Source: Takakia lepidozioides (lineage: Eukaryota > Streptophyta > Takakiopsida > Takakiales > Takakiaceae). From it: DNA of 64,000 nt. The stretch is taken from positions 72,828,756-72,892,755 of the forward strand of contig CM060731.1 of the NCBI GenBank assembly GCA_030704615.1. Direction: 5' to 3'. The position numbers were made by a program, and so were the translations under genes. The notes beneath the pieces are model-generated. The model was not told where the DNA came from. It did no database searches and worked only from the letters and a program-made list of their open reading frames with translations. The first letter of the stretch is position 1. The number at the start of each line of letters is the position of its first letter. Below are positions 12,310 through 23,617 of this stretch, in pieces.

Positions 12310-15300
12310 ATGAGGGGTGGCGTGGATTTTAAGTGGTACAAAATCCTCCCCCTTTCGATGCACTTATGCTCTCATGCCAAAGCAATCGTGTAGATTCTAC
12401 TGGAAGTTGGTCATCTCCTAGCAAACTCTGCTAGGAGCTAGGAGGGCGCACGATTTGAGCCTGTTGGAATCTGCCGCATAGGTGTGCAGCGATCGGGTAC
12501 CCTCCGTATCACCCCCGGTTTGCAGATGACGGCTGTGTGGCTTCCACCCTGGTGTGCATCTCTTCCAAACTGAGAAATCCTGATTCCTTGTAATTATATC
12601 AAGGGATTTTTGTTTTGGTTTATTTTCTCATCCATCTTTTTCTTTCGAAAGGATCTCTAGTTTGGTCGCTCCATCTTACCGGCCTGGGTTCTCATCATGA
12701 CTCAGCAATACCCTTTATTACTGAGCTCAACATCAAGGTATTTCATGTAACTAACATCGTGTGGGCTCCTGTATTTGTGGTTTGAAATGCTATAAATGCT
12801 GAGAGATTGACTCACACGAATTTATCTTCTGGCAAAGTAATTTTACATAAGGTGAGCATATGTCTGGTATTTATCTTAAATGGGACCTTATGGATTACAT
12901 GATGAAGGTGGAAAGGTGAGATACTTGTAATAATGAGAAGTCGTCATTTGGGATGGGATGCAGGTTTGATGGCTTCTTTCTATCAATGCTGGCAACCAGT
13001 GTGTATCCTACTTCCTGCAATTTCAGTTTGAAAGATAAGGATTTTCAAATAAGCAGAATTTGAGAGGGTTTAAATAGGAACTGTACTGTTGTTGAATTCA
13101 AATTATGCTACAACCTTAGTTTTGAGGGAAAAAGCAGAGGTCGTTGATAGTGCGGTGTGGATTAAGTTGAACTTCCAGAACTAACTAAGGTCAAGTGACC
13201 TGCAAAACAAGCTTGCAAGGTTGCAGCTTGACTTTAGTGCTAGTTGCCCTTGGTTCCATTGTAGGAAGAATAGAGAGTGTCACACTATGCCGTGAGTGCT
13301 AGCCGATATTTCACGTTTGCCATGGGGTGAAGTGGGGGAGTGCATGCCGGCTTATACCTAAACATCCTTCTGTCCATGACGTATTTGACATTCAGAACAA
13401 ATTCAAGGAAGTCATGTTCCAGTACCTGTTTATCTATTGTGCTATTGACTTTGTGTTTCCCTGTCAAGTGGCACATCCTTAACTTTTAGATAAGCAGAAT
13501 TGTGGTCTCGGTGAATTGGGACAGATACTATTTGTGTACCAACCCTCTTCACGTATGGATTGTGGTATGTGCTGCACCCTAGTCCCCTCCCTTATTCAAT
13601 TCTTCTGATTGTTGGGAGACTTTGCAACCAGTCATGTGTTGCTTTTGTCTTGTGGCAGTGTGTTTGTTGGTGTGCAGTTAGGAGGGTAATTTGGAAGAGG
13701 GGGAGAGCATCAATGAAGGGAATTTTCCCTGCAATCAGTCTTCCAACGCTGCTCCTTGGTTGGCTGCTCTATGGCCTGGAACTGGTTGTTGATGGCAGTC
13801 TACTCCACTGACCTTTCGTTATGTTGGAGAGCCACGAGTTGTTAATGTGGCTAGATACCAAAACTCTCCGAAGTCCAAAAGAGAAAATAGCACCCATAAT
13901 CATGCCTTTGCCGTTTCTTTTTGGACTACATATTAGGGTTATCAGACTCATGAAGCAAATTGTGCGTTGGTGTACTAGATTGGAATGGTAGTTTTGTGTG
14001 CCAGTGCCGAACATAGAGATAGAGATAGAATGAAATCAGAAAGTTGATGATGTTTCTTGTTGAGCCATTTGCAGGTGGACTATGCTACAGTGTTTGTATT
14101 TCGGGTCCTCATGTTCGTGGACAATGGATTGGCTGCAGGCATGGGCCCGTAAGTACCCTCACGCCACCCATACATGAATTTGAGCCCTGGGCTAATCTAG
14201 TATGTTGTAAGTGAATTGATATGTTGCATCCTGCTATCTCAATTTGAGATTCCCCATCACCCTCTCCTCATTCTATTTTCCCCTGTCAAAATGAGGCAAA
14301 AGTTTCTGGTCAACACGTCAGATGACTTGGCATTAGCCCTGTTGCTTTGTAGCTCTCCATGGGACTACCCATTACTTTCTGTGGCTTCAGGAAGGTTGAA
14401 CATAGACTCTCTTCCAGGGCATGTTGGGAAACGAGATGTACTTTGTGAAAGGATCAATGAATATGGGGTGGTGGTCTTGTGAGAATTGGACTTATTTTAG
14501 AGCTGCAATGACAATGTTGCCACCTAGAACAAAATTTTCTCATTCCATAAATTGATAACAGAGGTTGTGGATAAGGATTCTCAGGGAAGCCAACCAAGTG
14601 GACAGAGAAATGCGTTTCAAAGGCCGTATGGTGGTGCTGTCATGCCTTGCACTTCTACTGTACCCGTTCCTGTGGGCCTGGACGGTGGTTGGTAGCATTT
14701 GGTTCAGCGACACCAGAAGCTGTGTATGTGTACTCAAAACTGCAGTGTGTTGTAGACTAGCAGCACACATGTTTTCAACAATTAGTTCCATACAGGCTAA
14801 CCAGGTTCATGGTAGGTGATGGTGGTCATGCAGATTGCATCTTGATCCATGTGATTTGTGCAGGTTTGTCTCATGTTGATTGTAAGAACGCAAATAGGGA
14901 AGAGCACATAGGGAAAGAAAGAAAAGGCAAGGGGGAGCAGAGGGAGAACTTCATAAGCAGTGGTTGGCACAAGTCATGTCCAGTAGGGACAATTCATTTA
15001 AAAGGTTTTTATTAGTGTGCAGCTGCCGGAAGAAGGACAGAAGTGGGGTTTCCTGATATGGCTGGTCTTCAGCTACTCTGGCTTGATCTGCATCGCGTGT
15101 ATTTCAGCTGGCAAGGTAATAATTATGTTGGTACATTTTTGCACCTCAAAATTGATGTTTTCATAATAGCGGGGAATGGAGGTAATTGGTTCAACTTGAA
15201 CTCCATGAATTTCCCGGTCTGCTCAAGTACAAGGGTACAGATCTTCAGTACAGGGGGGGGTTCCACTCAGGAGGATCTATAGGTTAAACATGCTTGGAAA

Positions 15301-17145
15301 GGAATTGGGGTAGGCCAGTCATTACACATATTACCTGTCAAAGTAACAGTAGGACCAGAAGCTAAATTTCCAATGCGAAAAACTGCAGTTGTCAAAGGGG
15401 TTGTGCCATTTCATCCCACCATCAATATGCTAACTTAAAAACTGAACAATTGTGAATGGCAGTGGTTACTACGGCGCCAAGCACATCTGCTGTTGGTTTC
15501 AAACAGGTTGGCTCCAGTTTCTGAGTTCCAGGTGCCTCTTCTCTCTTTCAGATTTTCTCTGCTCTATGACAGCCTGATATTAGCACACATATCTAGCAAG
15601 TAATGTATTAATATGTATTAGTATCTGTCATAATGGGTAAGTGGATGTGCCATCCTCCTAGTAGGATGCAAGCATAGTGTAGAGGAATAGTTAGTAAATA
15701 TGGGGGTGGCACATCAAGGGACTTCTTCCAAGCACAAGAAGAGGTGCTGAGCCAACTCAACAATGAACAAATCACAAGTGTACTCTTCATAATTAGCGCA
15801 ACTATCAAATCTGTTAACCCACAACCCTGAGATGCAATTGTGAGTCACATCAATTTATTCACTTGAAGTTACTTCAAAATGCAGGTGTTGGTGGAAATTA
15901 TCCGTGTGCCTGGATGGACATTCCAGTTAGGGTCATCGAGTCAAGAAGCACCTACTCGTCCCAGTCAGGCCCTTACATCATATCCCACAGGCTTGTATGT
16001 GACCCCAGGGCAGGTAAGTCTCCTGTCACCACCACCCTTACATGTTCCTTCAGTAGTCATTGACAAATTCTAGCCTACTGGATGTCCTTACTATTTACCA
16101 GTATCTTGTTTGTTTAGTAAGGGTCCCCCTCAATCTCACGGTGCTTGGGTGGGGGGACAGAGAGAGAGGGTGGAGAGAGCCATACAACAGCTACCAACAT
16201 TCCGTCTCAAGGTTGTGTCCAGTGAGAACAATGGCTGCCCTATCTGCCTTGATGAGTTCGAGGTGGGCACTGAGGTACATCCCTGTTTCCTTGTCCTCCT
16301 CCTTCTGTTCCTTTTTTAAGGGATGATTTTACTTTGTCCCACAGTGAACATTAAATGCATATGCAACTACCGTGTTGACTATTTGGAGGATACAAAGGTG
16401 GGGTGGAAATCTGGCACGTTGTCTTAGTGGAGAGGGAGACTCCGAGAGGAAGACAAAGTGAGGTAGATACAGATTGGAAAGAAATAACGGCGGGTGGGAA
16501 GCAGAGAGAGAGGTTGACCTTGGTGGAAGAGCAATGATATTCACGCTGTGCATTGGGGCATGTTTATAGGTGCGTGGCCTTCCTTGTGCACACAATTTTC
16601 ATGTAGCATGCATTGATGAGTGGCTACGACTCAATACCAAGTGTCCTCACTGCCGCTGCCCAGTGTTTCCTGACCTGCATCTCACCGAAGGCGCGTTACC
16701 AGGACAAGCGACTTCTTATGGAAGGAACAGTGATGGGACAATTATTGTAACTGTGCCAAGCACTCGATTCATAAGAGCCCAACCAGGGGTTGGTCAAAGT
16801 AATTTATTACAGTTACAGGAGCTACTGAGATCTTCGCAGGCTGAGCATTTGCGTCCGTCTCAAAGCTTACTGTCTGAAGGAGACGAGTTGTCAAGAGGAT
16901 GTCAGGCTGAGGAGGCAGAACGGGCCACTGGTGGCCTTTTTGGGATGAACTCTCGTATCTCTGAAGGTTTTGTGAGTGATGAGGGGGTTCAGGTTAGTGC
17001 ATGTTCCAGGGATGGTCTTGCGTCAAGCGATGGAGCTGATGGCAACGAAACTCAGGGAGTGGGTTCACATGGGCCCAGTCTTGGAGCTAGTCTGCCAGAT
17101 ACAACCACAGTTGAGATTGACAAGTCACCACAGGGTCAGTCTTAG
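12310..17145 (+). CDS. SIS3: SIS3-like membrane RING-H2 E3 ubiquitin ligase
   Basis: Complete ten-exon gene: 12310-12335, 12964-13002, 13498-13564, 14075-14148, 14585-14723, 15023-15115, 15463-15531, 15885-16013, 16161-16274 and 16570-17145. All join in phase to give 441 residues. The N-terminus MRGGVDFKWFDGFFLSMLAT, the membrane segments (VFVFRVLMFVDNGLA, LALLLYPFLWAWTVVG, WGFLIWLVFSYSGLICIA) and the linker ending APVSEF match Arabidopsis SUGAR-INSENSITIVE 3 in order as I recall it. The RING-H2 finger (C3H2C3) is CPICLDEF...PCAHNFHVACIDEW...CPHC, split by the last intron. It would transfer ubiquitin from an E2 to substrates at a membrane. In Arabidopsis SIS3 is a positive regulator of sugar signalling. 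The first exon has only 26 coding bases and the second only 39. The Ser/Gly-rich tail after the RING is variable in the family. Confidence 0.93.
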
Positions 17146-17830
17146 AACTACGAGTAAATTTATGATCTTTTTTTCATCACCACCATAAAACACACTCAGA
17201 ATCACCTGTCATTGTCAATGTCATATAAGAAAACTTGGCCTGCAAATTGGCTTGCCAATACTAAGAGATGCTAGGGATCAGAAGTTTCTTTTTTGACTTT
17301 CTGCCTTGAGAATTAAGGTGGGTGGGAAGAATCAACAACTCCATTGAAAAAACTTGTAGTCAGCTGTCATTTCTGAGAGTTAAGCCTCCACAAGACGCGT
17401 CATCACATAAAAAGTGAGGGTGGAAATTCCTTTTCTAGCAAACACAATGTGACAAACACGACTCCTTTAGGCCAGGCAGATCGGCGGGTTCTAGAATCTT
17501 GCTACAGAATTGACAAAAACTCAGGAAAGCCTCATTATCCTCGAACGGCATATGGCAAAATCTGTTGCATCACTGTTCATGGATGAAAGTGTTCGCAATG
17601 GTAACTAGGATGATGGACAGCACCAGTTTTTGGTCCCAAACTGGGCGGGTGCACATGTTTGGGGTTAGGGCACGCATGGTCATAGTAACATCTCTCAAAA
17701 TGAATCACATCATATATTGGCAGTGTAGTAGTAATAGAGCAAAGTTGATGAGTACTCGAGGGTCCTAGAAGTATGAAGTATGAACCAGCCCAGCAGAAGT
17801 GAGAGAACCCAACTTCCTCCTATGCGTGCT
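17146..17830. other. 3' flank of SIS3-like gene, no gene recognised
   Basis: Probably the 3' UTR followed by unique DNA. No frame here resembles a known protein. Confidence 0.5.
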
Positions 17831-17834
17831 TTCT

Positions 17835-18381
17835 CAAGAAGATAAGAGAGCTGTCGTGCGCATACGTATCGCTACACAACTACATCGTTGTCCAAACTAC
17901 ACCACACATATATGGACAATAAAGTAGTCTGCCACAATGATTGTAAGAACTAAACTCACATGTCTGATAACAAAGAAACACAAAACACAACACAATCACT
18001 CGTTAAACTAAGAGTCGAGCCAGGGTACCCCAAGCTATAGGGCCTCCACCCCACAACATCTTATGCTCCCTTCATAAGCACACTCAGATTCTAAGCAGCG
18101 AAGGAGCTCGGTCGTGCAGGCTAGAGAGATGAGCCGCACGACTGACGGTCTCATGAAGATAAGATGGTTCAGGTGTCAAGCTAAACTTGACACCTGACTT
18201 AACACTTGAACTAAATCCAAGTGTTAAATACAAATAACTAGATTTATTCTAGTTAGTTTCACACAGTGTTTATTTAACTTGACAGCTATCGTGTGCATAT
18301 GTATAGCTACACAACTACATCACTGTCCAAACTACACCACACATATATGGACAATAAAGTAGTCTGCCACAATCGCCCCCC
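17835..18381 (-). mobile_element. LTR-retrotransposon long terminal repeat sequence, two direct copies
   Basis: A block of about 90 bp (17850-17940) is repeated directly at 18281-18371 with few differences. It includes ACACATATATGGACAATAAA. On the minus strand the right copy starts TGTGGCAGAC at 18371, right after a G-run (plus-strand C6 near 18376-18381). This is the expected order of polypurine tract followed by 3' LTR. Both copies continue into a related stretch containing a GAAGATAAGA block. The right copy has about 110 extra bases carrying three hairpins. The fragments could be tandem LTR ends left by recombination. Confidence 0.55.
18170..18254. repeat. Three consecutive perfect hairpins
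   Basis: Three perfect inverted repeats lie side by side. CAGGTGTCAAG (18170-18180) pairs with 18186-18196 across a 5-nt loop. TTAACACTTG (18199-18208) pairs with 18218-18227. AACTAGA (18236-18242) pairs with 18248-18254. They lie in sequence present in one LTR copy and absent from the other. Confidence 0.7.
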
Positions 18382-18631
18382 TAGCTGGTGGATAGGTCCC
18401 TCTAACTCCAGGTAGCTACAAGATGTAATAGCCACAGTCGTACTAAGTCCTTTATCACTGTCCCTATTGTACTCAAACTCTATAGACCAAGAGGCCAGGT
18501 ACAAGAGTAGCCCCATCGTTAGTCGCCGTCTTGCAATCTGTGAACTTGAGCCAGGATCTCGTGTGTTCAAGGTCTCCTAGTAGCTTGGCCTTGCATTTCT
18601 TGTTAGCCTTCCATGGTTGTATCCACTCCCA

Positions 18632-19030
18632 CTATCCAATGCAATGCGGACATAACCAATCCCCATCAGGAATCATCTCAAGAGGTGGAGTCAAACATCC
18701 CATATGCCGACCTCTAGAGCATCGATCACACACCAGCATGGTGGCTGCCCCTCTAGCAGACCCACACAACATGCACCTCCAACTTGCAGGTACCACTGCC
18801 AGGTTTGGGTCAATCCTGCCATCGACATTCGGAAGGTGACATGACGCACAATTACGCACATGGTCCTTCCAAGTTATGCCATCCCGACCCTCTAAGATCA
18901 AGACGCCTGAGGGCAAAACCTCTCGAACCCTCAAAATAACACGTCCTGCAGTTACATCCAAGGTCGTAGGAGCAGTCTGCTGCAGATAGTCATAGTCACG
19001 AAAGAAGTGACCAGCACCTATGACATATCT
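18632..19030 (-). pseudogene. Retroelement pol C-terminus with PHD finger (fragment)
   Basis: The minus-strand frame encodes a segment that looks like an integrase C-terminal region (GHFFRDYDYLQQTAPTTLDV, then RVREVLPSGVLILEGRDG). It is followed by a Cys/His-rich PHD-type zinc finger: CMLCGSARG, then TMLVCDRCSRGRHMGCL, then DGDWLCPHC. The PHD finger usually binds histone tails and could steer integration. The frame ends at 18632, just upstream of the LTR-like sequence, which fits the 3' end of a pol gene. The 5' side is lost. It meets decarboxylase sequence on the other strand at about 19.01-19.04 kb. No reverse transcriptase or RNase H is visible, so this is a remnant. Confidence 0.6.
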
Positions 19031-19034
19031 GAGG

Positions 19035-21999
19035 CTGAAGCGCTGGGTAAGCTTGTCATGTACACTTCGGATCAAGGCCATTCATGTGTGCAAAAGGCCT
19101 GCCAGGTAGACATCTCGCACAAGAATCAACAGATCCTCCCCAGGCTCTTACTACTCCTCCCTGCTTTCTCTCTTGTATATAATTCTTCTTTCTGGTTGGA
19201 CCTTACATGCCCGTTGTCTAACTTTCTTTGTGATCGTATACAGATAGCTGGCATCAACATGAACAATTTTCGACCCAGCACCTCTGTTCACCAACTTAAC
19301 AAAATCTTGAGGCTGAGCCTAAATCCCTGACCCTGTTGGCGTCTACCTTTTGGGCAGCTCACTCACAACAGATTGATGCTTGTGTGAAGGGCTTTCTAGA
19401 GGATATCTGGAAAGCCCAAACTATTTGTTTATGCTGAGGTGAGTTGCACACTACCGGAGTGAGCCCCTCACAAGGTAGTTTCTGGTCCCTTTTTTTCCAT
19501 CCAAACTGGGCGTGGGGTCTACAGCCACAAGGTTATGGCAAACAACGTCTTATGAGTACATTCTATTGCAAGTTGATGAAATCAGCTTACCAGCATGCCT
19601 TTGGTCATTTATAGCTTTTCCCTCAATCCTTACAGACTTCAATACCGATTGTTGGGATGGTATTGGCAGGACTATGGGATGTGGTTCCATGTCGATGCAG
19701 CATTCGCAGGAACTGCATGCATCTGCCCAGAGTTTCGGCACCATCTGAATGGTGTAGAGAAGGCCGACTCATACAACATGAACCCACACACGTTGCTGCT
19801 CACCAACTTTGATTGCTCCACACTGTGGGTCAAGGTGTGCCTCAATAACCTTGCCTGAACACATTACCTGTACTCCTTGCTCCTCTTTTTGGCCCTTCCC
19901 ATGCATGTGTATGCCATCACCTCAAAATGTAACTCCAGTGATCAATACTTTGCTGCACTGTTATCACGCAGTCCCCTCAATCCTCTGCTTATCCACAGCA
20001 TCTGCCTGCCTTCTGCCTGTCAATATGGAGGAATCCAGTGACAACATTTCGAGGACCGATAGTCAGCAGCTTTTGCTTAGGTTACACTTTTTCTTATCCA
20101 TCCAGAAAAAGTTCTGATGTCCATCCATTGCAGGATTCAAGTCTGCTCGTAGCAGCTCTCTCTACCAACCCAGAGTATGCGGAATAAGGTATGCATGGTG
20201 GGATGTCTTTCTCCTCTATTCCCGCTGCGTCACCTCCTTGAACGTTAACATTATTTGTGGATGTCCTTTTGCCTCCTGAGTGCTAGCCGACATCATGGCT
20301 GAGTTTTCTGGACACATTCAGAAAGTGGAATAATCTCAAATATGATTTCTATAATGGGATATGCCCATGAATTTGAGCATAGTAATATATGTGCTACACC
20401 CGCTGTCAGGAGCTGATGAGTCGATGGGGTGTGATAGCAGCTTGTCACTGAATGTTAAGACTGCACTCTCTATGTTGCGCTAGTTTAAGTTTGAACGTGG
20501 ATCAGAAATACTCTGCTATATGGCATTTTGATGCAGGCATCAGAGGAAAACCTGGTTGTGGATTACAAAGACTGGCAAATTCCACTAGGACACCGTTTCA
20601 GGTTCACATCCTATTGGCCTCTCTCTCCAACTTCTTTTTTCTCACGCTTAAGTTGCTTTCCTGATTTGATCCTTACCCCATACTCCTTGCTAACACAAAA
20701 ATGCATAGGTTCCACTCATTGCTTATGGATGTTCTAAAATCCAGAAAGCCCATTTGAACATGTAATGCTGCGACCAGTGGCCAAAATATAATTCCCAGGA
20801 AAGATTCTGACCCCGTCTCAACAATTGGCTAAGACTTTTGATACAGGTCCCTAAAGCTGTGGATGGTATTGCGTCTTCATGGCGTATCAGGCTTGCAGTC
20901 TTACATCAGAGATCACATAAATAACGCTGAGTACTTTGAAGGCCTTGTGCGGGCAGACTCCAGATATGAGGTTCTTTCTTGCCTGCCCATTCTGTCACTG
21001 ACACTGACATGTTAAAAACCATAAATGCACTACATGATTGTAGGATTGGGTGGATCTATGGAGTAAATGCCAATGGGTTCATGACTGGGTACTTTGTTTT
21101 CAGATTTTGTTTGCATCTTGCCCCCAATCCCATGGAGCTTGCCACAAGAGCAACGGACTGGAAGCTTCTTTGGACATAAATTGCTAGACCGGCCCAAGTA
21201 TTCTTGACTGAAAGAGGAATTGTTATTGAGTGATGTCAGCACTTGAAATAGGAGGTGATCATTTCCTCATGTCCCACTGATCAAGCATAATTTATTCATC
21301 TGGGTGGATGTGATTACAAAATGGAAATAATACATCTTCCTGGGGCCTGGGAGGATAGATCGTGGTACCTCGAACATTTTCGTTAGTGTGCTTCCGTCTC
21401 AAACCTCCTGCAAGTGATCCAGACAAGTCTACACTCTCAATTCGACTTTGGTAGAAGCTTTGAACAGAAAAGGCAGCATCTTCGTTACCCACACGGTAGA
21501 CTCCTCACCTTTGCAATATTGGAAGTTCAAAGGGTACTAGCAAGATTTGTTCTGTAATAGTTGGAGCTCTCAAGGAGGATTTTCTGGTGAATGTGACTTG
21601 ACTCAGATTTGCAACCTAACCTCAGACCTTCTGGGAGTGGGTGGAGGGAGGGAGACAGAAAGAATGGGATAGATATTTACAAGTCTTTGGGCCCCCCAAT
21701 GTGCCAAGGGACACGAGATTTGGAGAGAGATTCAGCTACTTAAAACTCCTGGGCAGTGAGGGGGACTGGGATTTTTCTTCCCTGTCGAAAGGGAACAGTA
21801 TCTGCAACTGCGCTTATATGTGTGGTCATAGGCAATAGGCCTTGTGAAGGGACTGAGGAGTGGTGGTAATATGCAGGTGTTAGGGGGTGTGTACACTCTG
21901 CGCTTTGCTGTTGGGTCTTCTCGCACACAGCGGCGACATGTGAAAGCCGCTTGGGCAGCCATACAAGTAGAGGCAGCTCATCTTTTGGCTGCCAACTAA
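19035..21999 (+). pseudogene. Aromatic L-amino acid decarboxylase (tyrosine/tryptophan decarboxylase-like) pseudogene
   Basis: Pieces of a PLP-dependent group II decarboxylase lie in order: LGKLVMYTSDQGHSCVQKAC (about 19045-19105), IAGINMNNFRP (19242), a degraded segment near 19480, [20 protein letters not shown] (from about 19674), LLVAALSTNPEY (20144), NLVVDYKDWQIPLGHRFR (20535), LKLWMVLRLHGVSGLQSYIR (about 20850) and the C-terminal GGVYTLRFAVG exon (21877-21999). The PLP-binding lysine of the usual H-K-W motif is replaced by Thr ([14 protein letters not shown], codon at 19790). After NPEY a 2-nt loss before CGGAATAAG creates a stop at 20185. The 5' end is missing and abuts a retroelement fragment. 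It would have made tyramine or tryptamine, but is very probably dead. Confidence 0.82.
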
Positions 22000-22218
22000 C
22001 ACAAGATCGAAACGATTGCAACCTGGCAATCAAAGAAAGTAATTTTTGATTCATGTTTCGGAGATGATGTTGGATCTGGCGTTAAAGAAAGGGGACAGGT
22101 TTCAAACCATTTTTAAATTGTTCGTGCATGGAAAATTTTGAGCCCACAAACTTATTCGGCCTTGAGAGCAAACGTGCATGCTACATTGATTTGCAATAAA
22201 GTAATAATATGAACGTGA
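22000..22218. other. Spacer between decarboxylase pseudogene and SINE
   Basis: Short unique sequence. Nothing recognisable. Confidence 0.5.
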
Positions 22219-22574
22219 CGTCTCCAAATGGAAGCGGAAATTATGGTGTCTCTTGACCCTGAAGGGCTACAGAGTGGACACCTTTGTGACACCAATTGGT
22301 GGGTTGAACCCACAACCACTTACTAGGTATATGGGCCCATTACCACTGGGCTACAACTTGTTTGTTGCAATGAAGTATGATATCCAGTTTGACACCTTTG
22401 TGACACCAATTGGTGGATTGAACCCACAACCACTTCCTACGTATATGGGCCCATTACCACTGGGCTACAACTTGGTTGGTGCAATAAAGTATGATAATCC
22501 AGTTTGCAGTCAGTGGCAACTAAGATTCTTTTTTAGGGCACAAGGCTTCGCGTTGCTCTGCACTACTAGCGGCG
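22219..22574 (-). mobile_element. tRNA-derived SINE copy B with internal tandem duplication
   Basis: Two pol III promoter modules in tandem on the minus strand. Box A TAGCCCAGTGG is at 22343-22353 and 22457-22467. Box B is at 22301-22310 and 22415-22424 (GGTTCAATCC). The A-B spacing is 32 bp in both, and the repeat period is about 114 bp. The body ends near the GACACCATAATTT block, and a block shared with the 62.8 kb copy (GGCTTCGCGTTGCTC) lies on the other side. The modules are nearly identical, so the duplication is young. Confidence 0.72.
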
Positions 22575-22813
22575 TCTTCCGAGAACAATGTCCAGATATA
22601 TGGGGTAAATTCAAGTTATATGGAAAGATGAACATTAATATTCATTTGACCGGTGTAATGATTGTGGCTCACTTTGATACATCTTGAAAAAAAAGAATGA
22701 TTCTCTTGATAAATAATTGTCTTGATATTGATATTTGTTTTCAATGTTTTACACAGTTTGTTCAATGATTTATCAAACTATGCTTGTAATACAATCGCTA
22801 TTTTCTACTTGTA

Positions 22814-23067
22814 AAGGCCCAAGTGTCCACTTAAGTCCAAGTGCAATCCCCTATGTATTCAGAGACCCTACAGTTTGGGAGATCTAGGGTAGCCTATGCC
22901 ATTGGCATCGTGTGTGAAGAATTGAAATCTAAGCCCTAATGCAATCTCCTATGTATCCAAGTCCTTCTCCCATGTAAAGGCCCAAGTGCGACCTCGTCCA
23001 ATGTAATCTAAGTTCAAGTGCAATCCCCTATGCATCCAGAGACCATGCAGTTTGGAAGATCTCCACA
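22814..23067. repeat. Imperfect tandem repeat, about 160 bp period
   Basis: GTAAAGGCCCAAGTG, CAAGTGCAATCCCCTATG and CAGTTTGG.AGATCT occur in the same order at 22814-22895 and 22974-23067. A weaker partial copy (GCAATCTCCTATGTATCC) lies between them. No coding potential. Confidence 0.65.
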
Positions 23068-23359
23068 TCTTTGTTCCAACAAAACCCACTTAGCTATTTT
23101 TTTGTTGTGGAGGCAGGGGTGTCTCAGGATGCAGTAATGGATTGTGGGACAGGATATCAAGCACACAAGTACCAATGAGGCATTCTGGGTTGATAGCTAC
23201 AAGAAACCTGCATGGGTCGATGGTCAACCAGCAGCAACACAGTTGATAGCGTCAGGTGACAGGCACCTCCACTATGGCCACTGCTGAAAGCTGAAAGAGG
23301 ACCAAGAGAGGGAGTCCACAAGATCTCTTTTGGCACTTGTGGGCATCTGAGGAAACTAT

Positions 23360-23617
23360 GTGATGCAGGAGGACCATTTGAAGAGGCTGCACATTTTGAA
23401 CCAAGGAGGCATTTCTATAGACTCTGATACATACGTGTGTCTCTTGCATAAGTGCATCAAGTTGAAAGGCCTAGCAGCAGGAAAGCAGGTCCATGCCCAT
23501 ATTATCCACAGTGGATTGAAGCCAAGCATATTTCTACGCAACACCCTTGTCAACATGTATGTCCAATGTGGGAGCATCGTGGATGCACAACGAGTGTTTC
23601 ACAAAATGCCTGAATGA
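23360..23617 (+). pseudogene. PPR protein fragment
   Basis: An open stretch of about 85 codons matches the start of the PPR gene at 36.6 kb: LHILNQGGISIDSDTYVCLL, then LAAGKQVHAHIIHSGLKP, then LVNMYVQCGSIVDAQRVF. It stops at a TGA after KMPE, where an intact gene continues with the next motif. Downstream sequence has no further PPR motifs. It is a truncated copy of one P-L-S triplet and has no start context of its own. Confidence 0.85.

Noticed and set aside
15229-15285. G-rich segment first considered as the missing SIS3 linker exon
   Set aside because: It would be out of phase and contain a stop. The segment at 15463-15531 fits the family and both phases exactly.
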